The position numbers were made by a program, and so were the translations under genes. A stretch of 64,000 nt of DNA from Nocardioides sp. SYSU D00038. Its GTDB lineage: Bacteria; Actinomycetota; Actinomycetes; Propionibacteriales; Nocardioidaceae. Location of the stretch: positions 124,001 through 188,000 of the forward strand of contig NZ_JAFFJT010000005.1 of the NCBI RefSeq assembly GCF_016924665.1, read 5' to 3'. Each line of letters starts with the position of its first letter. Position 1 is the stretch's first letter. Below the pieces are notes generated by a model. That model searched no databases. It had not been told where the DNA came from and saw only the letters and a program-made list of their open reading frames with translations. This document shows positions 33,147 through 41,991 of the stretch, piece after piece.

Positions 33147-35575
33147 GAGCGCTCCTGTCGGTGCGGCCGCGGCTGCGGGTGCCGCTGGCGCAGCGCGTGC
33201 AGCTCGGACGGCGAGATGGGCATGGCGGTGATCGTCAGGTCGGGCAGGGCCACCCGCTCGGCGTCCTCGATCGCGGCGGCGAAGACCGCGGCCGAGGGGA
33301 TCACCCCGGCCTCGCCGGCGCCCTTGATGCCGAGCGGGTTCAGCGGCGAGGGCGTCTCGAGGTGGTCGATGTCGATGCCGTCGGGGATCTCGGTGACGTA
33401 GGGCATCAGGAAGTCCATGAACGAGGCGTTGAGCAGCTGCCCGCTCTCGTCGTAGGCCATCCGCTCGTAGAGCGCGCCGCCCACGCCCTGGGCCACCCCG
33501 CCGTGGATCTGGCCCTCGACGATCATCGGGTTGATCAGGTGGCCGCAGTCGTGGACGACGGCGTACTTGAGGATCCGGATCTCGGCGGTGAGCGGGTCGG
33601 TCTCGACGATCACCGCGTGCATCCCGGAGGCGAACGTCGCGCGCTCCGGGGAGTAGAAGTCCTTGCCCTCCAGGCCGGGCTCGTCGCCCTCGGCCACCGG
33701 CGGCCGGCCGGGGTCGCCCACGGAGAACTGGGTGGCGGCCTTGGAGGCCTCGTCGAAGGCGTAGCGCAGCGGGTTGGAGAGCACCGAGACGGTGCCGAGG
33801 TCGATCGAGGTGCCGGGCGAGCCCTTCACCGACACCACCCCGTCGACGATCTCGAGGTCGCGCTCGTCGACCTCGAGTGCCTCGGCGGCGATGCGCAACG
33901 CCTTCTCCTTGGCCCGCTTGGCGGCGAGGTGGATGGCCGAGCCGCTCATCACCGCGGCGCGCGAGGCGAAGGTGCCCACGGCGTAGGGCATCCGCCGGGT
34001 GTCGCCGGTCACGACCTCGACGTCCTCCATGCGCACCCCGAGCTCGTCGGCGACCAGCTGCGCGAAGACGGTGGCGTGCCCCTGGCCCTGGGTGGTGAGG
34101 CCGGTGGCGACCTTGACCTTGCCAGACGTCTCGATGTGCACGTGAGCGCCCTCGTAGGGACCGACGCCGGTGCCCTCGACGTAGCAGGCCAGGCCGATGC
34201 CGACCCGGCGGCCCGCGGCCGCCATCTCTGCCTGGTACGCCGGGAAGTCGTCCCACCCGACCAGCGCCTTCAGCTTCTCCAGCGAGGCGGGGTAGTCGCC
34301 GGAGTCGTACTCGAGCTCGCGGCCGTCCTGGAAGACCAGACCCTGGTCGAACGGGAACTCGTCGGGCTGGATGAAGTTGGCCGCCCGCACCTCCGCGCGG
34401 TCGCGGTCGAGGAAGTCGGCGATCGCGTCCATCGTGCGCTCCATGGCGTAGCAGCCCTGCGGGCGGCCGGCGCCGCGGTAGGGCGTCACGATGACGGTGT
34501 TGGTGTAGAGCGACTCGAACCGCACCCGGTAGACCTGCGGCTTGTAGGGGCCGAGCAGCTGGGTCGAGGTGATGATCGGGACGATCAGGCCGTAGGGCGT
34601 GTAGGCGCCGTGGTCGTGCCAGAACTCCACGTCGAGCGCGAGCAGCCGGCCCTCGTCGTCGAAGCCGACCTCGATGTGCTGCACCTGGCCGCGCTCGTGG
34701 GCCGAGGAGATGAAGTGCTCGCGACGGTCCTCGGTGAACTTCACCGTGCGCCCCAGCGTCCGGGCCGCGAGCGGCACCAGGAGCTCCTCGGGCCACGGGT
34801 GGTTGATCTTCACGCCGAAACCACCCCCGACGTCGGGGGTGATCACGTCGACCTGACCCAGGTCGAGCCCGAGCTTCACCGCGACCGCGGCGCGGACGCC
34901 CGTGGAGGTCTGCGTCGACGACCAGACCTGGAGCCGGTGGGTGTCGGGGTCCCAGCGGGCCACGGTGCCGCGGCCCTCCATCGGCATGCAGGCGCTGCGC
35001 TCGACGGTGAGGTCGAGCTGGAGGCGGTGGGGGGCCGCGGCCAGCGCGGCCTCGACGTCGCCGGTCTTCTGCTCCATCCGGGCCCCGACGTTGCCCGGCA
35101 CGTCGTCGTGCACCAGGTGATCGGCGGCGCGGGCGCGGTCGATGCCGACCACCGGGGGCAGCACCTCGTAGTCGACACGCACGAGGCCGACGGCGTCCTC
35201 GGCGACGTAGCGGTCGTCGGCGACCACGAAGGCCACCGCCTCGCCGACGTAGTTGACCTCGGCGCGCGCGAGGGCGTACTGGGTGCGGCCGTGGGTCAGC
35301 GCCGGGTGCGGGATCAGCAGCGGCAGCGGCTCGGCCATCGGCGTCGCGAGCCCGGCGAGGTCGTCGTAGGTCCACACCGCGTGGACGCCCTCGAGGTCGA
35401 GCACCGCCGAGACGTCGATGTCGACGATGCGGGCGTGCGCGTGGGGCGAGCGGACCACGGCGGCGTGGAGGGTGCGCTCGTCGACCGCCACGTCGTCGAC
35501 GTAGCGGCCGTGGCCGCGGAGGAACCGCTGGTCCTCGACCCGCTGCACGGGCGTGCCCATCAGCTTGGTCGTCAC
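33143..35575 (-). CDS. Molybdenum hydroxylase large (molybdopterin-binding) subunit
   Basis: An 810-residue catalytic subunit of the xanthine dehydrogenase family. Features in order: the N-terminal hammerhead domain (GTPVQRVEDQRFLRGHGRYVDD), PDVGGGFGVKINHPWPEE, the active-site loop PYRGAGRPQGCYAMERTMD, TTQGQGHATVFAQL (pterin contact) and the catalytic base E755 in GIKGAGEAGVIPSAA. The loop lacks the Cys-Ser-Phe-Arg of true CO dehydrogenase, so it hydroxylates a ring carbon instead. The length suits the separate-subunit type. The substrate is inferred from the coupled permease to be uracil or a related pyrimidine. GTG at 35575 overlaps the Fe-S gene stop by 4 nt. Confidence 0.9.
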   Translation of the reverse strand: MTTKLMGTPVQRVEDQRFLRGHGRYVDDVAVDERTLHAAVVRSPHAHARIVDIDVSAVLDLEGVHAVWTYDDLAGLATPMAEPLPLLIPHPALTHGRTQYALARAEVNYVGEAVAFVVADDRYVAEDAVGLVRVDYEVLPPVVGIDRARAADHLVHDDVPGNVGARMEQKTGDVEAALAAAPHRLQLDLTVERSACMPMEGRGTVARWDPDTHRLQVWSSTQTSTGVRAAVAVKLGLDLGQVDVITPDVGGGFGVKINHPWPEELLVPLAARTLGRTVKFTEDRREHFISSAHERGQVQHIEVGFDDEGRLLALDVEFWHDHGAYTPYGLIVPIITSTQLLGPYKPQVYRVRFESLYTNTVIVTPYRGAGRPQGCYAMERTMDAIADFLDRDRAEVRAANFIQPDEFPFDQGLVFQDGRELEYDSGDYPASLEKLKALVGWDDFPAYQAEMAAAGRRVGIGLACYVEGTGVGPYEGAHVHIETSGKVKVATGLTTQGQGHATVFAQLVADELGVRMEDVEVVTGDTRRMPYAVGTFASRAAVMSGSAIHLAAKRAKEKALRIAAEALEVDERDLEIVDGVVSVKGSPGTSIDLGTVSVLSNPLRYAFDEASKAATQFSVGDPGRPPVAEGDEPGLEGKDFYSPERATFASGMHAVIVETDPLTAEIRILKYAVVHDCGHLINPMIVEGQIHGGVAQGVGGALYERMAYDESGQLLNASFMDFLMPYVTEIPDGIDIDHLETPSPLNPLGIKGAGEAGVIPSAAVFAAAIEDAERVALPDLTITAMPISPSELHALRQRHPQPRPHRQERS

Positions 35576-36069
35576 GACGCCTCCCCCTCCTCGGCGATCA
35601 GCTCGGCGGCGCGCTCGACGGCCCGCACGATGTTCTGGTAGCCGGTGCAGCGGCACAGGTTGCCGGCGATCATGTCGCGGCACTCCTCGTGGGTGGGCGT
35701 GGGGTTGTCGGCGAGCCCGGCCGTGATCGTGGTCAGGAAGCCGGGGGTGCAGAAGCCGCACTGGAGGCCGTGGCACTCCGCGAACGCCTGCTGCACCGGC
35801 CCCAGCGAGCCGTCGTCGCGGGCCAGCCCCTCGACGGTGGTGATCTCGCAGCCCACCGCGGAGACGGCGAGCATCAGGCAGGCGCGCACCGGGCGGCCGT
35901 CGAGCAGCACGGTGCAGGCGCCGCAGACGCCGTGCTCGCAGCCGACGTGGGTGCCGGTGAGGCCGAGGTCGTGGCGCAGCGCGTCGGAGAGCAGCCGGCG
36001 CGCAGGCACGCTCACGTCGTGGCCCACGCCGTTGACGCTCAGCCGGACGTCGTGGCGGGTGTCGCTCAT
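35572..36069 (-). CDS. Molybdenum hydroxylase small [2Fe-2S] subunit
   Basis: A 165-residue electron-transfer subunit carrying two [2Fe-2S] clusters. The plant-ferredoxin-type cluster uses C44, C49, C52 and C64 (GCEHGVCGACTVLLDG ... ACLM). The second, helical cluster uses C104, C107, C139 and C141 (CGFCTPGFL ... LCRCTGYQNI). All eight ligands are present and spaced as in XdhA/CoxS-type proteins. It overlaps both neighbours by 4 nt (ATGA and GTGA), which should keep the three subunits near equal stoichiometry. Confidence 0.93.
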   Translation of the reverse strand: MSDTRHDVRLSVNGVGHDVSVPARRLLSDALRHDLGLTGTHVGCEHGVCGACTVLLDGRPVRACLMLAVSAVGCEITTVEGLARDDGSLGPVQQAFAECHGLQCGFCTPGFLTTITAGLADNPTPTHEECRDMIAGNLCRCTGYQNIVRAVERAAELIAEEGEAS

Positions 36070-36935
36070 CGGGCGGTCCCCCTCTCCCGGGCGCGGTCGT
36101 AGGCGGTGCCGACGACCCGGGCGGTCAGCACCCGCACCAGCTGGGCGCGGTAGTCGGCGGTGGCGTGGACGTCGTCGGCCGGGTCGAGGTGCGGCAGCAC
36201 GACGTCGCCGAGGTCGGCGAGCGCGGCGGCGTCGACCGTCGTGAGGGCGTCGGTGACGTCGACGACGGTCGGCAGGTCGGCCACCGACACGAACCCGGCC
36301 CGCGCCGACACCACCCGGTCACCCTCGACCCGGACGACGGCGGCGACCCCGCACAGCGCGTAGTCGCCGTGCCGCCGGGCCACCTCGTCGAACGCCACCC
36401 CGGCCCCCGGCTCGAGCGCCGGGAACCAGGCCGAGGTCGCGATCTCGTCGGGGGCCACCGAGCTCTCCAGCGGGCCGAGGTAGAGGTCGTCGGCGGCGAT
36501 GGTGCGGGTGCCGCCCACCGAGGCGACGTCGACCGAGCCGCCCAGCAGCCGCAGCACCACCGGCAGCTCGGAGGCCGCGTCGGCGTGGACCAGCGACCCC
36601 ACGGTGGTGCCGCGGTTGCGGATGGTGGCGTGCGCGACGTGGGCGAGCGCCATCCCCAACAGGGGCTGACGCTCCGCCGCGGCGGTCGAGGCGAGCACGT
36701 CGGCGTGGCGGGCCAGGGCGCCGACCCGCACCCCGTCGTCGGTGACCGTGACGGCGTCGAGGTCGGGCAGGCCGTTGATGTCGACGAGGGCGGCCGGCGC
36801 GGCCAGCCGCATCGACAGCAGCGGCACCAGGCTCTGACCGCCCGCGAGCACCTTCGCCCCCGGCTCACCGGCCAGGATCGCCAGCGCCTCGGCCAGCGAT
36901 CCCGGACGGTGGTAGTCGAAGGGGGCAGGCTTCAC
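36066..36935 (-). CDS. Molybdenum hydroxylase medium FAD-binding subunit
   Basis: A 289-residue FAD subunit of the CoxM/XdhB type that passes electrons from the Fe-S clusters to an external acceptor. FAD motifs are VLAGGQSLVPLLSMRL near residues 31-46 and TIRNRGTTVGSLVHADAASE near 107-126; the C-terminal CO_deh_flav_C domain follows (WFPALEPGAGVAFDEVARRHGDYAL). The GTG at 36935 shares bases with the permease stop. No Fe-S insertion loop like that of 4-hydroxybenzoyl-CoA reductase is evident. Confidence 0.91.
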   Translation of the reverse strand: MKPAPFDYHRPGSLAEALAILAGEPGAKVLAGGQSLVPLLSMRLAAPAALVDINGLPDLDAVTVTDDGVRVGALARHADVLASTAAAERQPLLGMALAHVAHATIRNRGTTVGSLVHADAASELPVVLRLLGGSVDVASVGGTRTIAADDLYLGPLESSVAPDEIATSAWFPALEPGAGVAFDEVARRHGDYALCGVAAVVRVEGDRVVSARAGFVSVADLPTVVDVTDALTTVDAAALADLGDVVLPHLDPADDVHATADYRAQLVRVLTARVVGTAYDRARERGTAR

Positions 36936-38338
36936 GGCTCCTCGTGCACCCCCGGCTTGCCCACGGCCAACATCGTGCCATCCCCACCCTTGGGCGCCAC
37001 GAGCCGAGCCAGGTGGTAGCCGGCGATGACGACGATGGTGCCGAGCGCGATGCCGCCGAGGGTGAAGTCGTCCCACACCTCGAAGACGCCGGTCGTGTCG
37101 AGGCCGATGCCGAGGATCAGGCCGGCCGCGACCGGCACCAGGTTGGCCGGGTCGGCGAAGTTGACCCGGTTCTCGATCCAGATCTTCGCGCCGAGCAGGC
37201 CGATCATGCCGTAGAGCACCAGGGTGATGCCGGCCAGGACGCCGCCCGGCGTCGCGTAGACGACCGCCCCGAACTTGGGCACGAACCCGAGCAGGATGGC
37301 GACGACCGCGGCGACGTAGTAGGCGGCCGTGGAGTAGACCCGCGTGGCTGCCATGACGCCGATGTTCTCGGCGTACGTCGTGGTCGGCGAGCCGCCCACG
37401 GCGGTGGCGATCACGGTGCCGACACCGTCCGCAGCGACCGCGCGACCCATCTCGGGGTCGAGGTCCGTGCCGGTCATCCCGGAGACGGCCTTGACGTGCC
37501 CCATGTTCTCTGCCACCAGCGCGATGACGGCGGGCAGCGCGAGCAACGTGAAGGTGAGCGAGAAGTCCGGCCAGTGCCAGCCGACCTCGGCCATGTTGCC
37601 GAGCTCGTTCTGGTTGCCCACGAGACCGGCGACGGTCTTGTCGGGGAAGCCGAACCAGTCGGCCTGCTTGACGGTGTCCCAGTTGACCCGGTCGCCCTCG
37701 ACCCCGCCGACCCCGATCAGGTCGAAGATCCACGACAGCACGTAGCCGAACACCAGTCCGAGGAAGATCGCGATCCGGCCGAGGAAGCCGCGCAGGCCGA
37801 CGGCCATCAGGATGACGGCGGTCATGGTGATGATCGCGATCCAGCGGTCGGCGGGCATGTAGACGTCGGTGGCCACGCCGGCCAGGTTGAAGCCGATGAT
37901 CATCACGACCGCACCGGTCACGACGGGCGGCAGCAGGGCGTTGACGAACCGCGGCCCCGCGACGTGGATCAGCACGCCGACCAGGCCGAGCACCACGCCG
38001 CTGACGAGGATCGCGCCGGTGACGTCGGCGGGGCCGCCCTCCTGGGCGTAGATGGCGCCGGCGCCGCCGACGAACGCGGCCGAGGTGCCGAGGTAGCTCG
38101 GCACCTTGCCGCGCACGATCAGCAGGAAGCAGATCGTCGCGATGCCGCTCATCAGGATGGCCAGGTTGGCGTTCAGGCCCATGATGATCGGGAAGACGAA
38201 CGTCGCCCCGAACATCGCGACCACGTGCTGGGCCCCGATCCCGACAGTCTTGCCCCAGGCTAGGCGCTGGTCGGGGGCGACCGGCTCGCCCGGCCCCGGA
38301 TCGACCACGTCCCACTTGAACATCGACACGGTGCACAC
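36932..38338 (-). CDS. NCS2-family pyrimidine permease (RutG/UraA-like)
   Basis: A 468-residue, roughly 14-helix nucleobase:cation symporter. It resembles RutG/UraA closely: VGIGAQHVVAMFGATFVFPI, GKVPSYLGTSAAFVG, LPPVVTGAVVMIIGFNLAG, VAENMGHVKAVSGMTG (conserved substrate-site Glu) and the NCS2 signature GGSPTTTYAENIGVMAATRVY; even the ends (MFKWDVV..., ...GVHEEP) resemble RutG. Uracil, thymine or a similar oxypyrimidine is the likely cargo; xanthine permeases differ at these motifs. It heads the six-gene operon, with a TTGGGT/TAGGTT promoter upstream. The start is uncertain: GTG 38338 (used), GTG 38329 or ATG 38323. Confidence 0.87.
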   Translation of the reverse strand: MCTVSMFKWDVVDPGPGEPVAPDQRLAWGKTVGIGAQHVVAMFGATFVFPIIMGLNANLAILMSGIATICFLLIVRGKVPSYLGTSAAFVGGAGAIYAQEGGPADVTGAILVSGVVLGLVGVLIHVAGPRFVNALLPPVVTGAVVMIIGFNLAGVATDVYMPADRWIAIITMTAVILMAVGLRGFLGRIAIFLGLVFGYVLSWIFDLIGVGGVEGDRVNWDTVKQADWFGFPDKTVAGLVGNQNELGNMAEVGWHWPDFSLTFTLLALPAVIALVAENMGHVKAVSGMTGTDLDPEMGRAVAADGVGTVIATAVGGSPTTTYAENIGVMAATRVYSTAAYYVAAVVAILLGFVPKFGAVVYATPGGVLAGITLVLYGMIGLLGAKIWIENRVNFADPANLVPVAAGLILGIGLDTTGVFEVWDDFTLGGIALGTIVVIAGYHLARLVAPKGGDGTMLAVGKPGVHEEP

Positions 38339-38378
38339 ACCCCTCTCCCGGCCCTCGCCGGGTGGTCAAGATCGGTTC

Positions 38379-38406
38379 AACCTAGTGAGACGCATCTGAC
38401 ACCCAA
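38379..38406 (-). promoter_or_regulatory. Promoter of the permease-molybdenum hydroxylase-amidase operon
   Basis: On the minus strand, TTGGGT (38401-38406) and TAGGTT (38379-38384) are 16 bp apart, a reasonable sigma-70-type -35/-10 pair, with a leader of about 35 nt before the permease start. Confidence 0.5.
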
Positions 38407-38463
38407 CACGGCGACGTTTGCCGAAGGAACGCCGGAGCCGCTGGCACCACTTGCTTCGCGGGC

Positions 38464-38482
38464 ACCGTGGCAACGCCACGGT
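38464..38482 (-). terminator. Hairpin after the PucR gene
   Basis: ACCGTGGC-AAC-GCCACGGT, 13 nt beyond the regulator's stop at 38496. It probably separates the regulator's transcript from the permease promoter. Confidence 0.5.
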
Positions 38483-38495
38483 CATCGGCGTGCAA

Positions 38496-39782
38496 TCAGC
38501 CGGTGATCTCCAGCACCCGCAGCGCCACGGCGACGTCGAGCCGCAGGTGGGGGTCGCTGGAGAGGGGGCCCAGCAACCGCTCGAGCTTGGAGACCCGGTA
38601 GCGCATCGTGTTGTAGTGGAAGAACTGCAGCCGCGCGGCCTCCGCGACGTTGAAGTTCGTGTCGAGCAGCACCTGCAGGGTCTCGCGCAGGTCGGCGGCC
38701 TCCGAGGTGGTGTCGGCCAGCGGGCCGAGCACGTCGTGGGAGAAGGCCCGGAGCTCGTGGGTCTCGGGGATCAGCGCGATCAGCCGGTGCAGGCCCAGGG
38801 AGTCGAAGAACGTCGTCGACCCGCGACCGTGCACCCGGCGTCCGACCTCCACCGCGCGGCGGGCCTGGGCGTAGGCCTCGGGCAGGTCGTCGAGCCCGGC
38901 CGCCAGCCGGCTCACCCCCACCGAGAACGAGCGCCGCCCGCCACCCTTGTCGCCGGCGACCGCCATCACCACCCGGCGCACCACCTCGTGCCCGGGGTGC
39001 GGCTCGCCGTCGCCACCGGTGATCGGCAGCAGGGCCACCACCTCGGAGGAGAAGTCGACGCACGGCACGCCGGGATCGGCGCCGCGGGTGACCACCCGCC
39101 AGGCGGCGGCGAACCGCTCCTGCCACCCCCGGCGCACCGCCCGCGACACCGGGGACTCCTCGGGCAGCGGCGGGTCGATCTCGGCCGCGACCACGACGAC
39201 CGGGCGGTGCAGGTCCCAGCCGAAGGTGTCGGCGTGCTCGGCGACGTAGTCCTCGTCGTTGACCGGGCCGCCCGCCCGCCGCAGGAACAGGTCGCGCAGG
39301 AAGTCGCCCTGGTACTTGTTCTCGACCGCGGCGACGGCCTCCTCGCGGGTGATCAGCAGCGCCGCGACGGCGGCCGCCCGCTCGAGGGCGTGGACGTCGT
39401 CGTCGCCGAGCGCGCCGTCGTCGCGCAGGCAGACCAGCCGGGCCAGGTCGACGCCGCCGGCCGCGACCCGCAGGGTGCGGAGCGCGCCGTCGCCGAGGGC
39501 GATGCCGCCGCCGGTGACCCGCTCGACCCGCAGCCGCCCGGTCGCGTCGACGAGGTCGGCCCCGCGCAGCCGCGCCCGCTGCTCGTCGGTGAGCGCCGCC
39601 GCGCGCTCCCGACCGTCGGTCGAGGTGACCACCACGCCGACGGAGAGCACGCGCGCCACCTCGGCGGCGATGCCGTGGAGGTCGCCGCCCTCGAGCACGA
39701 TCTGGGTGAGCCCGCTGTGCAGGGCGTCCACCCGTGCCAGCGCATGGGCCGCGTCGATGGTTCCGGGTCGCTGGTCTGGCAA
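38496..39782 (-). CDS. PucR/CdaR-family transcriptional regulator
   Basis: A 428-residue regulator of the type that controls purine, allantoin and sugar-acid catabolism. The N-terminal sensory part has no sharp motif; a GGDEF-like central region is followed by the C-terminal PucR helix-turn-helix (LRETLQVLLDTNFNVAEAAR, FFHYNTMRYRVSKLERLLG). The start is TTG at 39782, backed by a strong ribosome site GGAGGAGG 9 nt upstream; no ATG or GTG gives a better N-terminus. It lies between the permease operon and the divergent DUF2877-fdrA-DUF1116 operon, and is the obvious candidate to control both. Confidence 0.87.
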   Translation of the reverse strand: MPDQRPGTIDAAHALARVDALHSGLTQIVLEGGDLHGIAAEVARVLSVGVVVTSTDGRERAAALTDEQRARLRGADLVDATGRLRVERVTGGGIALGDGALRTLRVAAGGVDLARLVCLRDDGALGDDDVHALERAAAVAALLITREEAVAAVENKYQGDFLRDLFLRRAGGPVNDEDYVAEHADTFGWDLHRPVVVVAAEIDPPLPEESPVSRAVRRGWQERFAAAWRVVTRGADPGVPCVDFSSEVVALLPITGGDGEPHPGHEVVRRVVMAVAGDKGGGRRSFSVGVSRLAAGLDDLPEAYAQARRAVEVGRRVHGRGSTTFFDSLGLHRLIALIPETHELRAFSHDVLGPLADTTSEAADLRETLQVLLDTNFNVAEAARLQFFHYNTMRYRVSKLERLLGPLSSDPHLRLDVAVALRVLEITG

Positions 39783-39847
39783 GGTCTGGAGCCTCCTCCG
39801 GGTTCTGTTGGCACATCCTCACATGGGCCAGGTCGCGGCGGCTTGGC

Positions 39848-39853
39848 TAGCGT
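39848..39853 (+). promoter_or_regulatory. -10 box (TAGCGT) of the DUF2877-fdrA-DUF1116 operon
   Basis: TANNNT hexamer 6 nt before the GTG at 39860, indicating a leaderless transcript within the 77-bp divergent region shared with the PucR gene. Confidence 0.6.
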
Positions 39854-39859
39854 CGGGGC

Positions 39860-40567
39860 GTGACCCCCGCCGCGCCCTTCCCGGCCAGCGCACCACCGCG
39901 GGTGCTCGACGCCCTGCGGGGTGCTCCCGACGGACCCGTCCCCGTGGTCCACCGCGGCGACCGGGCGGTCTACGTCGGCCTGGCCGGCTGGTGCGTCGGC
40001 GTGCTCACCCGCGACGCCGCCGCCGTGCCGTGCGGCCTGCGCACCCGCCTCGACCTGCTGCCGCCCGTGACGTCGGCCCGGATCGCCGCCGGCGTGCTGC
40101 ACCTCGACGAGCACCCGGTGGTCGTCGGCCGGGTGCACCCGGTGGCGGTGCCCGACCGGCGCGACCTGCGTGACCCCGGCCGCGTCGCGACTCCGCCCGA
40201 CGCCGCCGCCCTCGTGGGTTCGGGCGACGGGCTGACCCCGCAGGGCGACGACGTGCTCTGCGGCTGGCTCGCGGCCTGCCGCGGCCTCGGCGTCGCGACC
40301 CCCGAGGTCGACGCCGCGGTGCGCGGGCTGCTCCACCGCACCACCCTGCTCTCGGCCACCCTGCTCGACTGCGCGCTGCAGGGCGAGGTGCTCGACGAGT
40401 TCGCGGCCTGGCTGCGTGCCCTCGGCACGGCCGACGCGACCGCCGCCACCGCCCGCCTGCTCGCGGTCGGCCACACCTCGGGCGCCGGGCTGCTCACCGG
40501 GGCCCGCCGAGCCCTGCTCTCGCTGGGCGCCGGTGCCGGCGTCGCCGGACTGGAGGAGGCCGCATGA
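39860..40567 (+). CDS. DUF2877 protein (AllH/YlbF-like)
   Basis: A 235-residue protein of the family that accompanies FdrA and DUF1116 proteins in ureide-catabolic clusters. The hallmark LVGSGDGLTPQGDDVLCGWL sits near residues 115-135, with LLSATLLDCALQGEV and LLAVGHTSGAGLLTGARRAL downstream. The E. coli counterpart YlbF (AllH) has been reported as part of the oxamate carbamoyltransferase system that splits oxalurate. GTG start, leaderless-type promoter, and a 4-nt ATGA overlap with the next gene. Its own biochemical role in the complex is uncertain. Confidence 0.83.
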   Translation: MTPAAPFPASAPPRVLDALRGAPDGPVPVVHRGDRAVYVGLAGWCVGVLTRDAAAVPCGLRTRLDLLPPVTSARIAAGVLHLDEHPVVVGRVHPVAVPDRRDLRDPGRVATPPDAAALVGSGDGLTPQGDDVLCGWLAACRGLGVATPEVDAAVRGLLHRTTLLSATLLDCALQGEVLDEFAAWLRALGTADATAATARLLAVGHTSGAGLLTGARRALLSLGAGAGVAGLEEAA

Positions 40568-41991
40568 GCCGCACCCACGTCGAGCTGCGCGGTGGGGCCT
40601 ACGCCGACTCCGTCGCGCTGCTCCAGGTCAGCCGCACCGTGCAGGGGGTCGAGGGGGTCGCGGCCGCCCAGGTCGCCATGTGCACCCCGCTGAACGTCGA
40701 GGTGCTCGAGCAGATGGGTTTCGAGGTGCCCGACGCCGCCACCCCCAACGACATGGTGGTCGCGGTCCGGTTCGCCGACGACGCCGGCGACCCCGACCGC
40801 GCCCTCGACCGGGCGCTGGCCGCGGTCGACGAGGCACTGGCCGGCCTGGGCCGCCGTACGTCGGGGTCGGCGGAGGTCGCCCCCGCGCGCACCACCGGCC
40901 GCGCGCTGCGCGAGGCGCCGGGCGCGCTCGCGCTGGTCTCGGTGCCCGGGCCCAGCGCCCTGGTCGAGGCGATGGACGCCCTCGACGCGGGCCACGACGT
41001 GATGGTGTTCAGCGACAACGTGCCGGTCGAGCAGGAGGTCGCCCTCAAGCGGGTGGCCAGCGAGCGCGGGCTGCTGGTGATGGGTCCCGACTGCGGCACC
41101 GCGGTGCTGGGCGGCGTGGGCCTGGGCTTCGCCAACACGGTGCGCCCGGGGCCGGTCGGCCTGGTCGCGGCCAGCGGCACCGGCTGCCAGCAGGTGCTGG
41201 CCCTCCTCGACCACGCCGGCGTCGGGGTCAGCCACGCGATCGGCGTCGGCGGGCACGACCTGTCCGCGGAGGTCCGCGGCCTGTCGACCCTCGAGGCCCT
41301 GCGCCGCCTCGACGCCGACCCGGCGGTCGAGACGGTGCTCCTCGTCTCCAAGCCGCCTGCCGACGACGTGGCGGCCGAGGTGCGGGCCTTCGCTGACGGG
41401 CTGTCGACACCGGTCGGCCTGGCCCTGCTCGGCGCCGGCCACCCCGACCTCACCGAGGCGACCGAGGCGCTGCTGCGCTCTCTCGGCCACGAGGTGCCCG
41501 CGTGGCCCGTCGCCGGGTCGGCGTCCCCCGCGACCAGCGGCCAGCTGCTGCGCGGGCTGTTCGTCGGCGGCACGCTGGCCAGCGAGGCCCGGATCGTCGC
41601 CGAGGGCCTGCTCGGGGACGGGGCGTCCGACGGGCACACCTTCGTCGACTTCGGCGACGACGCCTACACCGCAGGGCGCGCCCACCCGATGATCGACCCC
41701 ACGCTCCGCCTGGAGCACCTCGCCGAGGCCGGGCGCGACCCCGAGACCGCGGTCGTCCTTCTCGACGTGGTGCTGGGCCACGGCGCCGAGCCCGACCCGG
41801 CGGCCCTGCTCGCTCCCGCCGTGGCGGCACTCGACCAGCCGGTGGTGGTGGCCCTGGTCGGCACCGGCGGCGACCCGCAGGACCGCGACCGCCAGGCGGC
41901 GGCGCTGGTCGAGGCGGGCGCCGAGGTCCACCTGTCCAACGCCGGCGCCACCCGCCGTGCCGTCTCGCTGCTCCCCGGAGGCCCCCGATGA
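40564..41991 (+). CDS. fdrA: FdrA-family protein (AllF-like carbamoyltransferase component)
   Basis: A 475-residue protein with the succinyl-CoA-synthetase-alpha-like folds of FdrA. Typical stretches: VAAAQVAMCTPLNVEVLEQMGF near residue 35, LVSVPGPSALVEAMDALDAG, VMVFSDNVPVEQEVALKRVA, LLVMGPDCGTAVLGGVGLGFAN (family signature), VGLVAASGTGCQQVLALLDHAG and SHAIGVGGHDLSAEV. It overlaps both neighbours by 4 nt. In E. coli, fdrA/ylbE/ylbF are linked to transfer of the carbamoyl group of oxalurate to phosphate. Here ureidomalonate, one methylene longer, is a plausible substrate; that is inference. Confidence 0.86.
   Translation: MSRTHVELRGGAYADSVALLQVSRTVQGVEGVAAAQVAMCTPLNVEVLEQMGFEVPDAATPNDMVVAVRFADDAGDPDRALDRALAAVDEALAGLGRRTSGSAEVAPARTTGRALREAPGALALVSVPGPSALVEAMDALDAGHDVMVFSDNVPVEQEVALKRVASERGLLVMGPDCGTAVLGGVGLGFANTVRPGPVGLVAASGTGCQQVLALLDHAGVGVSHAIGVGGHDLSAEVRGLSTLEALRRLDADPAVETVLLVSKPPADDVAAEVRAFADGLSTPVGLALLGAGHPDLTEATEALLRSLGHEVPAWPVAGSASPATSGQLLRGLFVGGTLASEARIVAEGLLGDGASDGHTFVDFGDDAYTAGRAHPMIDPTLRLEHLAEAGRDPETAVVLLDVVLGHGAEPDPAALLAPAVAALDQPVVVALVGTGGDPQDRDRQAAALVEAGAEVHLSNAGATRRAVSLLPGGPR

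Noticed and set aside
33143..35575. Aerobic CO dehydrogenase large subunit, suggested by the CoxG-like neighbour
   Set aside because: The active-site loop reads PYRGAGRPQ rather than the cysteine-bearing AYRCSFR loop of CoxL; no coxD/E/F genes are nearby.
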